Below are positions 17,706-26,155 of a stretch of 64,000 bases of DNA, piece after piece. The stretch's first letter is position 1. Each line of letters starts with the position of its first letter. The DNA comes from Anaerobutyricum hallii (GTDB taxonomy: Bacteria > Bacillota > Clostridia > Lachnospirales > Lachnospiraceae). The stretch covers positions 1,361,219-1,425,218 of the forward strand of contig NZ_LT907978.1 in NCBI RefSeq assembly GCF_900209925.1, given 5' to 3'. Made by a program: the position numbers and the translations under genes. Below the pieces are notes generated by a model. It was given only the letters and a program-made list of their open reading frames with translations, had not been told where the DNA came from and made no database searches.

Positions 17706-17950
17706 ACAGAGATACCTTCCGAGTAGGCAGAAGACTTCTGACCTCTCCCCCTTATCTCTCCCAAAAACTATTGCATTCATTCCTTCTGGAGCCAACAAGC
17801 AGAAAATAAAAAGAATAGACTATAGCAAATGTAATGTGAGAGCAAGTAAAAATGCCGGTCAGGCATTTTCTGCGCAGTGATATCTTTACATTTGCTATAG
17901 TCTATTCTTTTTATTTTCGTCTGTTCCCTCTAAAGAATGAAATAGTAAAA
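17706..17950 (+). repeat. Palindromic element family 1, copy E (complete)
   Basis: The 5' module runs from GAGATACCTTCCGAG, through the perfect palindrome CAGAAGACTTCTG, to GGAGCCAACAAGCAG. A perfect 33-bp stem joins 17802-17834 to 17886-17918. The loop, with AATGCCGGTCAGGCATT, is homologous to that of copy A. The 3' module TTCGTCTGTTCCCT and AAATAGTAAAA matches copy B. The marR promoter begins immediately after it. Confidence 0.85.
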
Positions 17951-17954
17951 CTTC

Positions 17955-18030
17955 TTGACAAATGAAGGAAAAAGGATATAATAGTAAAGCAAAACTGTTT
18001 AATGCTGAACAATTCAATATTAAACAGTTT
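17955..18030 (+). promoter_or_regulatory. marR-ABC promoter and inverted repeat
   Basis: TTGACA (17955-17960), 16 nt, TATAAT (17977-17982). Downstream, AAACTGTTTAAT (17992-18003) and ATTAAACAGTTT (18019-18030) form a perfect 12-bp inverted repeat that covers the start of transcription. This is a probable MarR operator, or a leader hairpin. A related half-site, GTTAAACAGTAAT, lies between marR and the ABC genes near 18583. Confidence 0.65.
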
Positions 18031-18093
18031 CTATTCGAACAAGTTGGAAAGCGGAAGGCATAGGGCGAAGAAACAAACAGAGAAGGAGATTGC

Positions 18094-18579
18094 GTGAAAA
18101 GGGAAGATACGATAGGATTTAATATCCGTTCTATAGATAATATGCTGATGAGGAAGGCAATGGCAATGAGTGATGAGGGTTCAGGGAAGAATGGTATGAT
18201 GCCGGTGATGCAGGGATGGATTATGGGATATTTATATGACCATAAGGAGGAAGAGATTTTTCAAAGAGATATTGAAGCGCAGTTTTATATTGCGCGCTCT
18301 ACAGTAACCTGCCTTGTAAAACAGATGGAACAAAAAGGATATATAGCCAGAGTGGCAGTAGAGAGAGACTGTCGTTTAAAACGTCTGTGTCTTTTGGAAA
18401 AGGGAGAAGAGATTCATAAACGTTTTCTTCAAAATATCGAAAAAATAGAAGAAGAGATTCGTGAGGGAGTCAGCGAAGAAGAGCTGCAGACTTTTTTAAA
18501 AGTAGCAGTTAAGATTCGTAATAATCTGGAGGAACTGCAGCATTGCAGTGGAAAATGCAGTGGACGCAAGAAGCAGTAA
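18094..18579 (+). CDS. MarR-family transcriptional regulator
   Basis: A 161-residue winged-helix repressor. The recognition region reads EEIFQRDIEAQFYIARSTVTCLVKQM with the wing EQKGYIARVAVERDCRLKRLCLLEKG, as in MarR proteins of ABC-exporter operons. The start is GTG 18094, with AAGGAG correctly spaced; no ATG fits. The C-terminus is unusual in carrying CSGKCSGRKK. It is followed after 73 nt by two ABC exporter genes and probably represses its own operon through the inverted repeat at 17992-18030. The inducing ligand is unknown. Confidence 0.9.
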   Translation: MKREDTIGFNIRSIDNMLMRKAMAMSDEGSGKNGMMPVMQGWIMGYLYDHKEEEIFQRDIEAQFYIARSTVTCLVKQMEQKGYIARVAVERDCRLKRLCLLEKGEEIHKRFLQNIEKIEEEIREGVSEEELQTFLKVAVKIRNNLEELQHCSGKCSGRKKQ

Positions 18580-18652
18580 TATGTTAAACAGTAATATCGC
18601 AGATTTGTGATATGAAAATATTTAAATTTAAAAAGAAAGGACGGTGGATGGA

Positions 18653-20401
18653 ATGATAAAGACTCTTGCAGGACAAGTGAAAGAGTTTAAGAAAGATTCT
18701 ATTCTTACACCATTTTTCATGATTCTAGAGGTAATCATGGAAATGATCATTCCGCTTTTAATGTCATCGATTATTGATGATGGCGTGGAAAGAGGAGATA
18801 TTCATCATATTTATATTATTGGTATATGGATGGTTGTGGCGGCAGGCATTGGTCTGTTTGCTGGTGTTATGGGAGGAAAGTACGGTGCGAGGGCATCAAC
18901 TGGATTTGCAAAGAACCTACGGCAGGCGATGTTTGAGAATATTCAGACATTTTCTTTTTCTAATATTGATAAGTTCAGTACACCGAGTCTGGTTACCCGT
19001 ATGACAACGGATGTAACAAACTTACAGAATTCGTATCAGATGCTTCTTCGTATGTGTGTACGTGCCCCATTTAGTTTGGTCTGTGCGATGATCATGTCAT
19101 TTTCGGTAAATGCAAAGCTTGCAAGTATTTATCTTGTAGCAGTTCTTATTCTTGGTGCTTTCCTTGCACTCATTATCTGGAGAGCCATGGGTTATTTCAC
19201 AGCAATGTTTAAGAAGTACGACGACCTGAATGCAAGTGTGCAGGAGAATGTTTCTGCTATTCGTGTAGTAAAGGCGTATGTGCGTGAAAAATATGAAAAG
19301 AGCCGTTTTACAAAGGCAAGCGACAACGTATATCGTATGGCAGTAAAAGCAGAGAGAATCGTTTCATTTAACTCACCGCTTATGATGCTTACCGTCTATT
19401 CCTGTATTCTTGGAATCAGCTGGCTTGGTGCAAAGATGATCGTACAGTCTGTTCTTACAACAGGGGAGCTTATGATGCTGCTTGCATACTGTATGAGTAT
19501 TTTAATGAATCTTATGATGCTTTCCATGGTTTTTGTTATGCTTTCTATGAGTGTGGCAAGTGCAGAGCGTGTGTCAGAAGTATTAAATGAAACACCGGAT
19601 ATTGTAAATCCAGACCATCCGCTTTATGAAGTAAAAGATGGAAGTATTGTATTTGACCATGTTTCCTTCCGTTATAATAAAGACGGAAAGAAGAATGTAT
19701 TAAATGATATCAGTTTTTCTGTGAAGGAAGGGGAAACCATTGGTATTATTGGTGGAACCGGAAGTGCGAAATCTAGTCTTGTAAATCTGATCAGCCGTCT
19801 GTATGACGTTTCTGACGGAAGATTACTTGTTGGTGGCAAAGATGTGCGGGAGTATGATATTGAAACACTGAGGGATGAAGTGTCCGTTGTCTTACAGAAA
19901 AATGTACTTTTCTCAGGGACAATTCTTGATAATCTTCGCTGGGGTGATGAGAATGCAACAGAGGAAGAATGTAAAAGAGCCTGCCGTCTTGCCTGTGCAG
20001 ATGAATTTATTGACAGGATGCCGGAAGGATATCATACATATATTGAGCAGGGCGGTTCTAATGTGTCTGGTGGACAAAAGCAGAGACTTTGTATTGCAAG
20101 GGCTCTTCTTAAAAAGCCAAAGATACTTATTCTTGATGACAGTACAAGTGCAGTAGATACGGCAACAGATGCAAAGATTCGTGAAGCTTTTGCAAAGGAG
20201 ATTCCAAACACCACGAAACTTATCATTGCCCAGAGAGTATCTAGTGTACAGAATGCGGATCGAATTATCGTTATGGATAATGGAGAAATTTCCGGTTTTG
20301 ACAGTCATGAAAACCTTATAAAGACAAATGAGATTTACAGAGAAGTATACGAATCCCAGACAAAGGGCGGCGGAGACTTCGATGAGAATGGAGGTGAATA
20401 A
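18653..20401 (+). CDS. ABC exporter half-transporter, degenerate-site subunit
   Basis: Fused membrane and ATPase protein of 582 residues, six helices then an NBD. It has Walker A GGTGSAKSS (about residue 367), signature VSGGQKQRL and Walker B ILILDDSTSAVD. Two catalytic positions are altered: Asp replaces the usual Glu after Walker B, and the switch reads IIAQR instead of IAHR. This is the pattern of the non-hydrolysing partner in heterodimeric exporters of the BmrC/LmrC type. The ATG at 18653 is preferred over an in-frame GTG at 18644, since relatives start MIKTL. Export of drugs or peptides is likely; the substrate is unknown. Confidence 0.92.
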   Translation: MIKTLAGQVKEFKKDSILTPFFMILEVIMEMIIPLLMSSIIDDGVERGDIHHIYIIGIWMVVAAGIGLFAGVMGGKYGARASTGFAKNLRQAMFENIQTFSFSNIDKFSTPSLVTRMTTDVTNLQNSYQMLLRMCVRAPFSLVCAMIMSFSVNAKLASIYLVAVLILGAFLALIIWRAMGYFTAMFKKYDDLNASVQENVSAIRVVKAYVREKYEKSRFTKASDNVYRMAVKAERIVSFNSPLMMLTVYSCILGISWLGAKMIVQSVLTTGELMMLLAYCMSILMNLMMLSMVFVMLSMSVASAERVSEVLNETPDIVNPDHPLYEVKDGSIVFDHVSFRYNKDGKKNVLNDISFSVKEGETIGIIGGTGSAKSSLVNLISRLYDVSDGRLLVGGKDVREYDIETLRDEVSVVLQKNVLFSGTILDNLRWGDENATEEECKRACRLACADEFIDRMPEGYHTYIEQGGSNVSGGQKQRLCIARALLKKPKILILDDSTSAVDTATDAKIREAFAKEIPNTTKLIIAQRVSSVQNADRIIVMDNGEISGFDSHENLIKTNEIYREVYESQTKGGGDFDENGGE

Positions 20402-20402
20402 G

Positions 20403-22292
20403 ATGGCTCGTATGAATATGAAAAATGGGAAAAAAGTAGAAAATCCCGGAGCATTGTTAAAACGTCTCATGGGATATATCATGAAGCATTACGGTGCTGC
20501 CTTCATAATAGTATTGCTTTGTATTTTGATCAGCGTTGTCTGTAATGTACAGGGAACGATGTTTATGCAGACATTGATTGATAATTACATTGTCCCGATG
20601 TTAAAAGACGGAAATCATGATTTTTCCGGTCTTGCTCATGCAATTACACGCGTAGCTGGTTTTTATGCGATTGGTGTAGTATTAACTTTGTTATATTCAC
20701 AGATCATGGTAAATATTACACAAGGAACATTACGAAGTCTGCGAGATGACTTGTTTACTCATATGCAGGATCTTCCAATTAAATATTTTGATACACATGC
20801 TCATGGTGATATCATGTCTGTGTATACGAATGATATTGATACATTAAGACAGATGATTTCCCAGAGTATTCCGCAGCTTTTTAACAGTGGAATCATGGTA
20901 GTCAGCATCATTGTCTGCATGCTCATGTTAAATGTTCTGTTAACGGTAGTCAGCCTTGTCATGGTCGGTGTTATGGTTTATGTTTCTAAACGTCTTGCAA
21001 CATTAAGCGGAAAATACTTTATACAGCAGCAAAAAGATCTCGGTGCGGCAAATGGTTACATTGAAGAAATGATGCAGGGACAGAAGGTTGTAAAAGTTTT
21101 TTGCCATGAAGAAAAAAGTATTGAAGAATTTAAAAAATTAAATGATGAATTGTTCCACAGTGCTGATAATGCAAACAAGTTTGCCAATATTGCTATGCCT
21201 GCTAATGCACAGATTGGAAATATCAGTTATGTTATCGTAGCAATCATCGGTGGTATTCTTGCGATTAATGGAATCGGTGGTTTTACACTTGGGGCGCTGG
21301 CAAGTTTCCTTACATTTAATAAGAGTTTGAATATGCCAATCGGCCAGGTTAGCCAGCAGGTGAATTTCGTAGCGATGGCGCTTGCCGGAGCACAGAGAAT
21401 TTTTACACTTCTTGATGAAAAACCAGAAGTTGATGAAGGATATGTTACTCTTGTGAACGCAACAGAAGATGCAGATGGAACGATTCATGAAACCGAAAAA
21501 CATACCGGTATCTGGGCATGGAAACATTTTCATAAAGAAGATGGAACAACAACGTATAAAAAGCTTCTTGGTGATGTAGAATTTCTTGGTGTGGATTTTG
21601 GATATGATGAGAAGAAGATTGTTCTTCATGATATTAAAATGTTTGCTACACCAGGTCAGAAAATCGCATTTGTAGGTTCTACCGGAGCCGGAAAGACAAC
21701 GATTACAAATCTGATCAATCGTTTTTATGATATTCAGGACGGAAAAATCCGTTATGACGGTATTAATATTAATAAAATAAAAAAAGCAGATTTAAGACAT
21801 TCTCTTGGAATGGTATTACAGGATACTCATTTATTTACTGCAAGCGTAAAAGACAATATCCGTTACGGTAAGCTGGATGCAACAGATGAAGAAGTTATTG
21901 CAGCAGCAAAGCTTGCTAATGCCGATAGTTTTATTGAAAGACTTCCACAGGGATATGATACGATTCTTACTGGAGATGGTGCAAACTTAAGTCAGGGTCA
22001 GCGCCAGCTTCTTTCTATCGCAAGAGCAGCAATCGCAGATCCTCCAGTATTAATTCTTGATGAGGCAACTAGTTCAATCGATACCCGTACCGAAAAAATC
22101 GTACAGGAAGGAATGGATCGTCTGATGAATGGAAGAACTACTTTTGTAATCGCGCATCGTCTTTCGACGATTAAAAACAGTGATTGTATCATGGTATTAG
22201 AACAGGGAAGGATTATCGAGAGAGGATCTCATGATGATCTGATAGAAGAAAAGGGAAGATACTATCAGCTTTATACTGGAAATAAAGCATAA
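20403..22292 (+). CDS. ABC exporter half-transporter, canonical-site subunit
   Basis: A 629-residue partner of the preceding gene. It has six membrane helices and an NBD with a complete set of motifs: Walker A GSTGAGKTT (about residue 425), signature LSQGQRQLL, Walker B VLILDEATSSID and switch His in VIAHRLSTI. An insertion of about 50 residues (TEDADGTIHETEKHTGIWAW and onward) lies between the membrane part and the NBD. The ATG at 20403 follows GGAGGTG and begins one base after the previous stop, so the two are coupled. With its degenerate partner it forms an asymmetric heterodimer. Confidence 0.93.
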   Translation: MARMNMKNGKKVENPGALLKRLMGYIMKHYGAAFIIVLLCILISVVCNVQGTMFMQTLIDNYIVPMLKDGNHDFSGLAHAITRVAGFYAIGVVLTLLYSQIMVNITQGTLRSLRDDLFTHMQDLPIKYFDTHAHGDIMSVYTNDIDTLRQMISQSIPQLFNSGIMVVSIIVCMLMLNVLLTVVSLVMVGVMVYVSKRLATLSGKYFIQQQKDLGAANGYIEEMMQGQKVVKVFCHEEKSIEEFKKLNDELFHSADNANKFANIAMPANAQIGNISYVIVAIIGGILAINGIGGFTLGALASFLTFNKSLNMPIGQVSQQVNFVAMALAGAQRIFTLLDEKPEVDEGYVTLVNATEDADGTIHETEKHTGIWAWKHFHKEDGTTTYKKLLGDVEFLGVDFGYDEKKIVLHDIKMFATPGQKIAFVGSTGAGKTTITNLINRFYDIQDGKIRYDGININKIKKADLRHSLGMVLQDTHLFTASVKDNIRYGKLDATDEEVIAAAKLANADSFIERLPQGYDTILTGDGANLSQGQRQLLSIARAAIADPPVLILDEATSSIDTRTEKIVQEGMDRLMNGRTTFVIAHRLSTIKNSDCIMVLEQGRIIERGSHDDLIEEKGRYYQLYTGNKA

Positions 22293-22331
22293 TTTATTGG
22301 AATATACCAAAAAGATTTCGAGAGTAGATCG

Positions 22332-22376
22332 TAGATGAAGGGGGCACAAAAAACAGCCCCTTTCATCTATTTTTTT
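22332..22376. terminator. Bidirectional terminator between ABC operon and MocR gene
   Basis: TAGATGAAGGGGGC (22332-22345) pairs with GCCCCTTTCATCTA (22356-22369). T-runs flank it on both strands and serve the convergent genes. Confidence 0.85.
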
Positions 22377-23770
22377 ATACAGTCATATAGTACTTTTATT
22401 GCTTCTGCTAAATGTTCTGTATTGAGGTAAGAGTAGTTGATAATAAAGGTGTGAGCAGCAAAGTCGTCAGGACTGTCATGATAATAAGCGGACAGACTGT
22501 TCAGTTTCACCCCTTTTTGAAGTGCGCGCTGCATGAATTCTTTATCGGATAGTTCCATTTTTAATTTTAACAGAAAATGAAGTCCGGAGTCTTCTTCCAT
22601 AATAGTGACATGGGACGAGAGAGGACTTCTTTTTATAGCATCTAATAAGATGTCCCGTTGCTTATGGTAAAAGTTACGCATACGGTTTATGTGTTTTTCA
22701 AAATAACCTTCGTTAATAAAACGCATTAGTGCATATTGTTCAAAGTTTGAAACGGTACAGGAGTAAAAGCTCAACCGTTCTAGAAAACGATTGGAAAGTT
22801 CCGGCGGGAGTACCATATAACTGATTCGCATAGTAGAGGAAAGACTCTTTGTAAAAGTATTAATATAGATAACCTTTTGCGTGATATCCATACTTTGTAA
22901 AGACGGAATCGGCTTTCCAGTAAGGCGAAATTCGCTGTCGTAATCATCTTCAATAATATAACGATTAGCAGAAGCAGCAGCCCAGCCAAGAAGTTCATAA
23001 CGGCGGCTTATAGGAGTAACGATTCCTGTGGGAAAATGATGCGAGGGGGAGATGTGTACCACATCTGCACCGCTATTTTCTAATTCGTTGACAAGAATTC
23101 CTTTTTCATCCATTGGAATATAATGGTATTTTACGTTATAGCTATTGTAAATGGCGGCAATCTTTTCATAGCCGGGATTTTCAATAGCATATTTTTTGTC
23201 AAATCCAAGGAGCTGAATGAGCAGTCCGTAAAGATATTCTGTTCCGGCACCAATAAAAATCTCTTCCGGCTGGACATGCATTCCCCGGAATTGTTCTAAA
23301 TGTGTGGCAATAGCCTTTCTAAGACCGATGATGCCTCCACATGGAGGCTTTGTCATAAGGTCTGGGCTATTTGTATTAAAAGTTTCGCGCATCAGTTTTG
23401 CCCAGATTGAAAACGGAAAGTTTTCCGGACGGGTCTGGTTACTTGAAAAATCAGCAAGAAAATCAGAATATCCGGAAGAAAGTTCTACATTTTCTGTTGT
23501 TAATTTCACTGGTTTTATCGCATTATTTTTAAAATCTGATACATAGAAGCCTTTTTTAGGAATGGAATAAATATACCCTTCAGATAAAAGTTGTGCATAA
23601 GCATTTTCGATAGTAATTGTACTTACTCCGAGATTTTTCGCAAAACTTCTTTTGGAAGGCAGTTTTTCTCCTGAAATTAACTTTCCATCTATAATATCCT
23701 GACGGATACATTGGTATAGGTGCGTGTATAGAGATTCATTTTTTAAGTTTGTAAAAGAATAAGTTAGCAT
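22367..23770 (-). CDS. MocR-type regulator (GntR HTH fused to aminotransferase domain)
   Basis: A 467-residue regulator. The N-terminal GntR winged helix (about 1-75) includes LISGEKLPSKRSFAKNLGVS and TIENAYAQLLSEGYIYS. It is linked to a fold-type I aminotransferase domain with the PLP site IIEDDYDSEF and the Schiff-base lysine in INTFTKSLSSTMRISYMVLP. MocR proteins such as PdxR and GabR use PLP as a sensor rather than for catalysis. GGAG lies 7 nt before the ATG. It is divergent from the cytX-like gene, its probable target. The PLP lysine and the YDSEF Asp are both intact. Confidence 0.92.
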   Translation of the reverse strand: MLTYSFTNLKNESLYTHLYQCIRQDIIDGKLISGEKLPSKRSFAKNLGVSTITIENAYAQLLSEGYIYSIPKKGFYVSDFKNNAIKPVKLTTENVELSSGYSDFLADFSSNQTRPENFPFSIWAKLMRETFNTNSPDLMTKPPCGGIIGLRKAIATHLEQFRGMHVQPEEIFIGAGTEYLYGLLIQLLGFDKKYAIENPGYEKIAAIYNSYNVKYHYIPMDEKGILVNELENSGADVVHISPSHHFPTGIVTPISRRYELLGWAAASANRYIIEDDYDSEFRLTGKPIPSLQSMDITQKVIYINTFTKSLSSTMRISYMVLPPELSNRFLERLSFYSCTVSNFEQYALMRFINEGYFEKHINRMRNFYHKQRDILLDAIKRSPLSSHVTIMEEDSGLHFLLKLKMELSDKEFMQRALQKGVKLNSLSAYYHDSPDDFAAHTFIINYSYLNTEHLAEAIKVLYDCIKK

Positions 23771-23894
23771 AGAATTCTCCTGATATATATTCTGACCATA
23801 CTGGCTTTATCTAAATTGGATATTTAATTATGGTTAAAGTGTACTATAATATTATACTTGTTTCAGATATTTTTACAAGGAGGAATGATTTCGT

Positions 23895-25109
23895 ATGGAA
23901 GAAAATAAAACATCGGTCTTTAGTAATGGATTAATCTGGTTTGGAGCCGGAGTTTCCATGTCAGAAATTCTGACAGGGACGTATTTTGCACCGCTTGGGA
24001 TTAAAACGGGTCTGTTCGCTATTTTAATTGGTCATATCATTGGAGGTATCTTATTATTTTTAGCAGGATATCTTGGAGCAAAAACGAGAAATAATGCGAT
24101 GGAAACCGTTGCAGTTAGTTTTGGACGAAAAGGTAATCTGCCTTTTTCTGTTTTAAATATTTTACAGCTGGCAGGCTGGCTTGCTATTTTAAATTACGAT
24201 GGAGCACTTGCTGCGAATGGTATTTTTTCTGTAGGAGCGGGCGTATGGTGTGCAGTAATCGGCATTTTATTACTCCTGTGGGTTCTGGTAGGATTAAAAC
24301 GTCTCGAGAAGATTAATATGGTTGCAATGACAGCATTATTTTTAATGACGTTAGTATTATGTTTTGTAATTGTGACGAGAGGAAACTTCGGAACGCTTTT
24401 CAATGGCAGCAGTGCGAATAAGGATGCACTTACTTTTGGTGCAGCAATTGAGCTGTCAGCAGCCATGCCATTATCCTGGATTCCTGTAATCAGTGATTAT
24501 ACATCTAACAGTACAAAACCGGTAAAGGCTACTGTAGTAAGTACCATTGTTTATTGTCTGGTAAGCTGTTGGATGTATTTGATTGGAATGTCTGCTGCGA
24601 TTGGTATGGGAACTCCTGATATTGCGCAGATTTCTCTTCGTGCTGGGCTTGGAGTAGTAGGCCTTTTGATTATTCTTTTTTCTACGGTTACAACGAACTT
24701 TCTGGCAGCACATTCTGCTGGTGTTTCAGGAGAAGTTATTGGAGAAAGTTTTTCAAAACATATTAACGGAAAATATCTTTCTGTTCTTGTAGTTCTCATC
24801 GGTACGATTGCGGCGATCCTTTATCCGATGGATAACATAGAAGACTTCCTTTATTTGATAAACTCTGTATTTGCACCGATGATCGCGGTTATGATTGCAG
24901 ATTTTTTCTTTAATAAAAAGCGGAGTGTGACAAAAGAATGGGATTGGACGAATCTTATAGTATGGCTGATTGGTCTTAGTTTATATCGAGTATTGATGCA
25001 TGTTGACATTGTTATCGGTTATACGCTGCCGGATATTGTGATTACGGCTGTTTTATGTGTTATTGTACATCGTATTCTTCCGAAGAATCGCCTTGACAAA
25101 GCTCTTTAA
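23895..25109 (+). CDS. cytX: CytX-like NCS1 permease (thiamine-pyrimidine or cytosine type)
   Basis: A 404-residue integral membrane permease of the NCS1 (CodB/CytX) family with about 11-12 helices. The N-terminal WFGAGVSMSEILTGTYFAPLG, GHIIGGILLFLAGYLGAKT and ELSAAMPLSWIPVISDYTS fit CytX, which is annotated as a hydroxymethylpyrimidine transporter. CytX genes usually sit behind a TPP riboswitch; I see none in the 124-nt leader. Here the gene pairs with a divergent MocR regulator, so a different substrate, for example a pyridoxine-like or cytosine-like base, is possible. AAGGAGG is the ribosome site. Confidence 0.78.
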   Translation: MEENKTSVFSNGLIWFGAGVSMSEILTGTYFAPLGIKTGLFAILIGHIIGGILLFLAGYLGAKTRNNAMETVAVSFGRKGNLPFSVLNILQLAGWLAILNYDGALAANGIFSVGAGVWCAVIGILLLLWVLVGLKRLEKINMVAMTALFLMTLVLCFVIVTRGNFGTLFNGSSANKDALTFGAAIELSAAMPLSWIPVISDYTSNSTKPVKATVVSTIVYCLVSCWMYLIGMSAAIGMGTPDIAQISLRAGLGVVGLLIILFSTVTTNFLAAHSAGVSGEVIGESFSKHINGKYLSVLVVLIGTIAAILYPMDNIEDFLYLINSVFAPMIAVMIADFFFNKKRSVTKEWDWTNLIVWLIGLSLYRVLMHVDIVIGYTLPDIVITAVLCVIVHRILPKNRLDKAL

Positions 25110-25123
25110 ATGTATGACAATAT

Positions 25124-25190
25124 ATCCTAAAAGAATATACTGTTTTTATGTAAAACTTATGTAAAACAGCGTCTTCTTTTAGGATTTTTT
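25124..25190 (+). terminator. Terminator after the cytX-like gene
   Basis: ATCCTAAAAGAA (25124-25135) pairs with TTCTTTTAGGAT (25174-25185). An inner CTGTTTT/AAAACAG stem and a T-run complete it. A family 2 repeat begins on the T-run. Confidence 0.85.
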
Positions 25191-25372
25191 ATCTCAGTCG
25201 AGAAGACTCCCACCTCTTTCAGGTGGTGAGTGACAGCAAATTTGTCTCAGTGGGAGTCTAATCTCCGACTGAGATAAACGCTCCGCGAGGATGCGCAGTG
25301 ATTCTGTAAAGAATATGTCAGCTTACGCTGACCAGAATCACGCGCCAAGTCTCGCGGCTGCTCGACTTGAAA
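25186..25372 (+). repeat. Palindromic element family 2, long copy
   Basis: It has the same ends as the short copies (TTTTATCTCAGTCGAG and CTCGACTTGAA), but about 124 extra bases at 25238-25360. The extra part contains a reverse complement of the left end (25250-25275), CCGCGAG/CTCGCGG (25283-25289 with 25351-25357), GTGATTCTG/CAGAATCAC (25298-25306 with 25333-25341) and a GTCAGC-TTAC-GCTGAC hairpin. It forms a nested multi-stem structure just before the NUDIX gene. Confidence 0.85.
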
Positions 25373-25394
25373 TTTTAAGAAAGGTGACAAGAAT

Positions 25395-26027
25395 ATGTAT
25401 AACGGAAAGATGGAGACAATTTACGAGTCGGAATATATGAACCTCTATGATTTACAGTATAGAGAAGGCGGACACTATTATTGTGCCAGCAGAAGGAAGA
25501 AAGATAGAATGGTTGCATTGACACCGGATGAAGAATGTAAGACAATGCAGGCAGATGCAGTAAGCTGTTTTGTTGTACTAAATATCAAGGGACAGCCGAA
25601 GAAGCTTCTTTTAAACTGGGAATATCGTTATCCGGTCGGACAGTATATGTTAAGCGTACCGGCAGGTCTTATTGACGAAAAAGACTGGGACAATCCAAAT
25701 GCTCTTACAGCTACAGCAATTCGAGAGCTGAAGGAAGAAACCGGAATTGAAGTGGAAGAATCCGATGAGATTAAGGTGATATCTCCATGTGTATTCAGTA
25801 CTCCGGGAATGACAGATGAGGGGAATGCTTTAGTATATATATCAATCAATCGTGACGAGATGCCAAAGATGAATCATGATGGGGCAGAAGGTTCGGAAGT
25901 GTTTGAAGGATTTCGTCTGGTGAGCAAAGAAGATGCACAAGACTATCTTTGCAAAGGAAGAGATGAACATGGTATGTATTATCCTCTTTATACCTGGGCA
26001 GCCTTAATGTTTTTTATGGGAGTATAG
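25395..26027 (+). CDS. NUDIX hydrolase, ADP-ribose pyrophosphatase-like
   Basis: A 210-residue cytosolic NUDIX protein, probably cleaving ADP-ribose or another nucleoside diphosphate derivative. The Nudix box core is AIRELKEETGIEV, preceded by SVPAGLIDE, where the proline and AGLID are typical of the ADP-ribose subgroup. A 6-8 residue insertion (KDWDNPNALT) lies between the box glycine and the RELxEE core. Downstream, SPCVFSTPGMTDE also fits ADP-ribose pyrophosphatases. AAGGTGA is the ribosome site. The leader is formed by the family 2 repeat. Confidence 0.85.
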   Translation: MYNGKMETIYESEYMNLYDLQYREGGHYYCASRRKKDRMVALTPDEECKTMQADAVSCFVVLNIKGQPKKLLLNWEYRYPVGQYMLSVPAGLIDEKDWDNPNALTATAIRELKEETGIEVEESDEIKVISPCVFSTPGMTDEGNALVYISINRDEMPKMNHDGAEGSEVFEGFRLVSKEDAQDYLCKGRDEHGMYYPLYTWAALMFFMGV

Positions 26028-26080
26028 TTGCGATACATTCAAGAATGCCTTGGTATTCTTGATCTGATATGTTAAATTTA

Positions 26081-26125
26081 TTCACATACAGTATATGATT
26101 GGGACGGGGAGAGAACCTATGTGAA
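26081..26125 (+). promoter_or_regulatory. Inverted repeat upstream of the first eutP-like gene
   Basis: TTCACATA (26081-26088) and TATGTGAA (26118-26125) are exact inverse complements, 29 nt apart. A small hairpin, AAGAATGCC-tt-GGTATTCTT, at 26041-26060 probably ends the NUDIX transcript. Confidence 0.4.
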
Positions 26126-26155
26126 TAAGGAACTGAAAACAGGGGGACGTTATTA

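Noticed and set aside
17521-17706. Open frame of 61 codons on the + strand
   Set aside because: It lies wholly inside the 5' module and arm of repeat copy D, with an out-of-place start codon.
4905-17950. CRISPR array or insertion sequence as an explanation for the repeats
   Set aside because: Copies are few, large, unevenly spaced and in both orientations, with no regular spacers, cas genes or transposase.
20328-20402. N-terminal extension of the second ABC subunit overlapping the first
   Set aside because: GGAGGTG at 20391 serves the ATG at 20403, and the extension has no resemblance to exporters.
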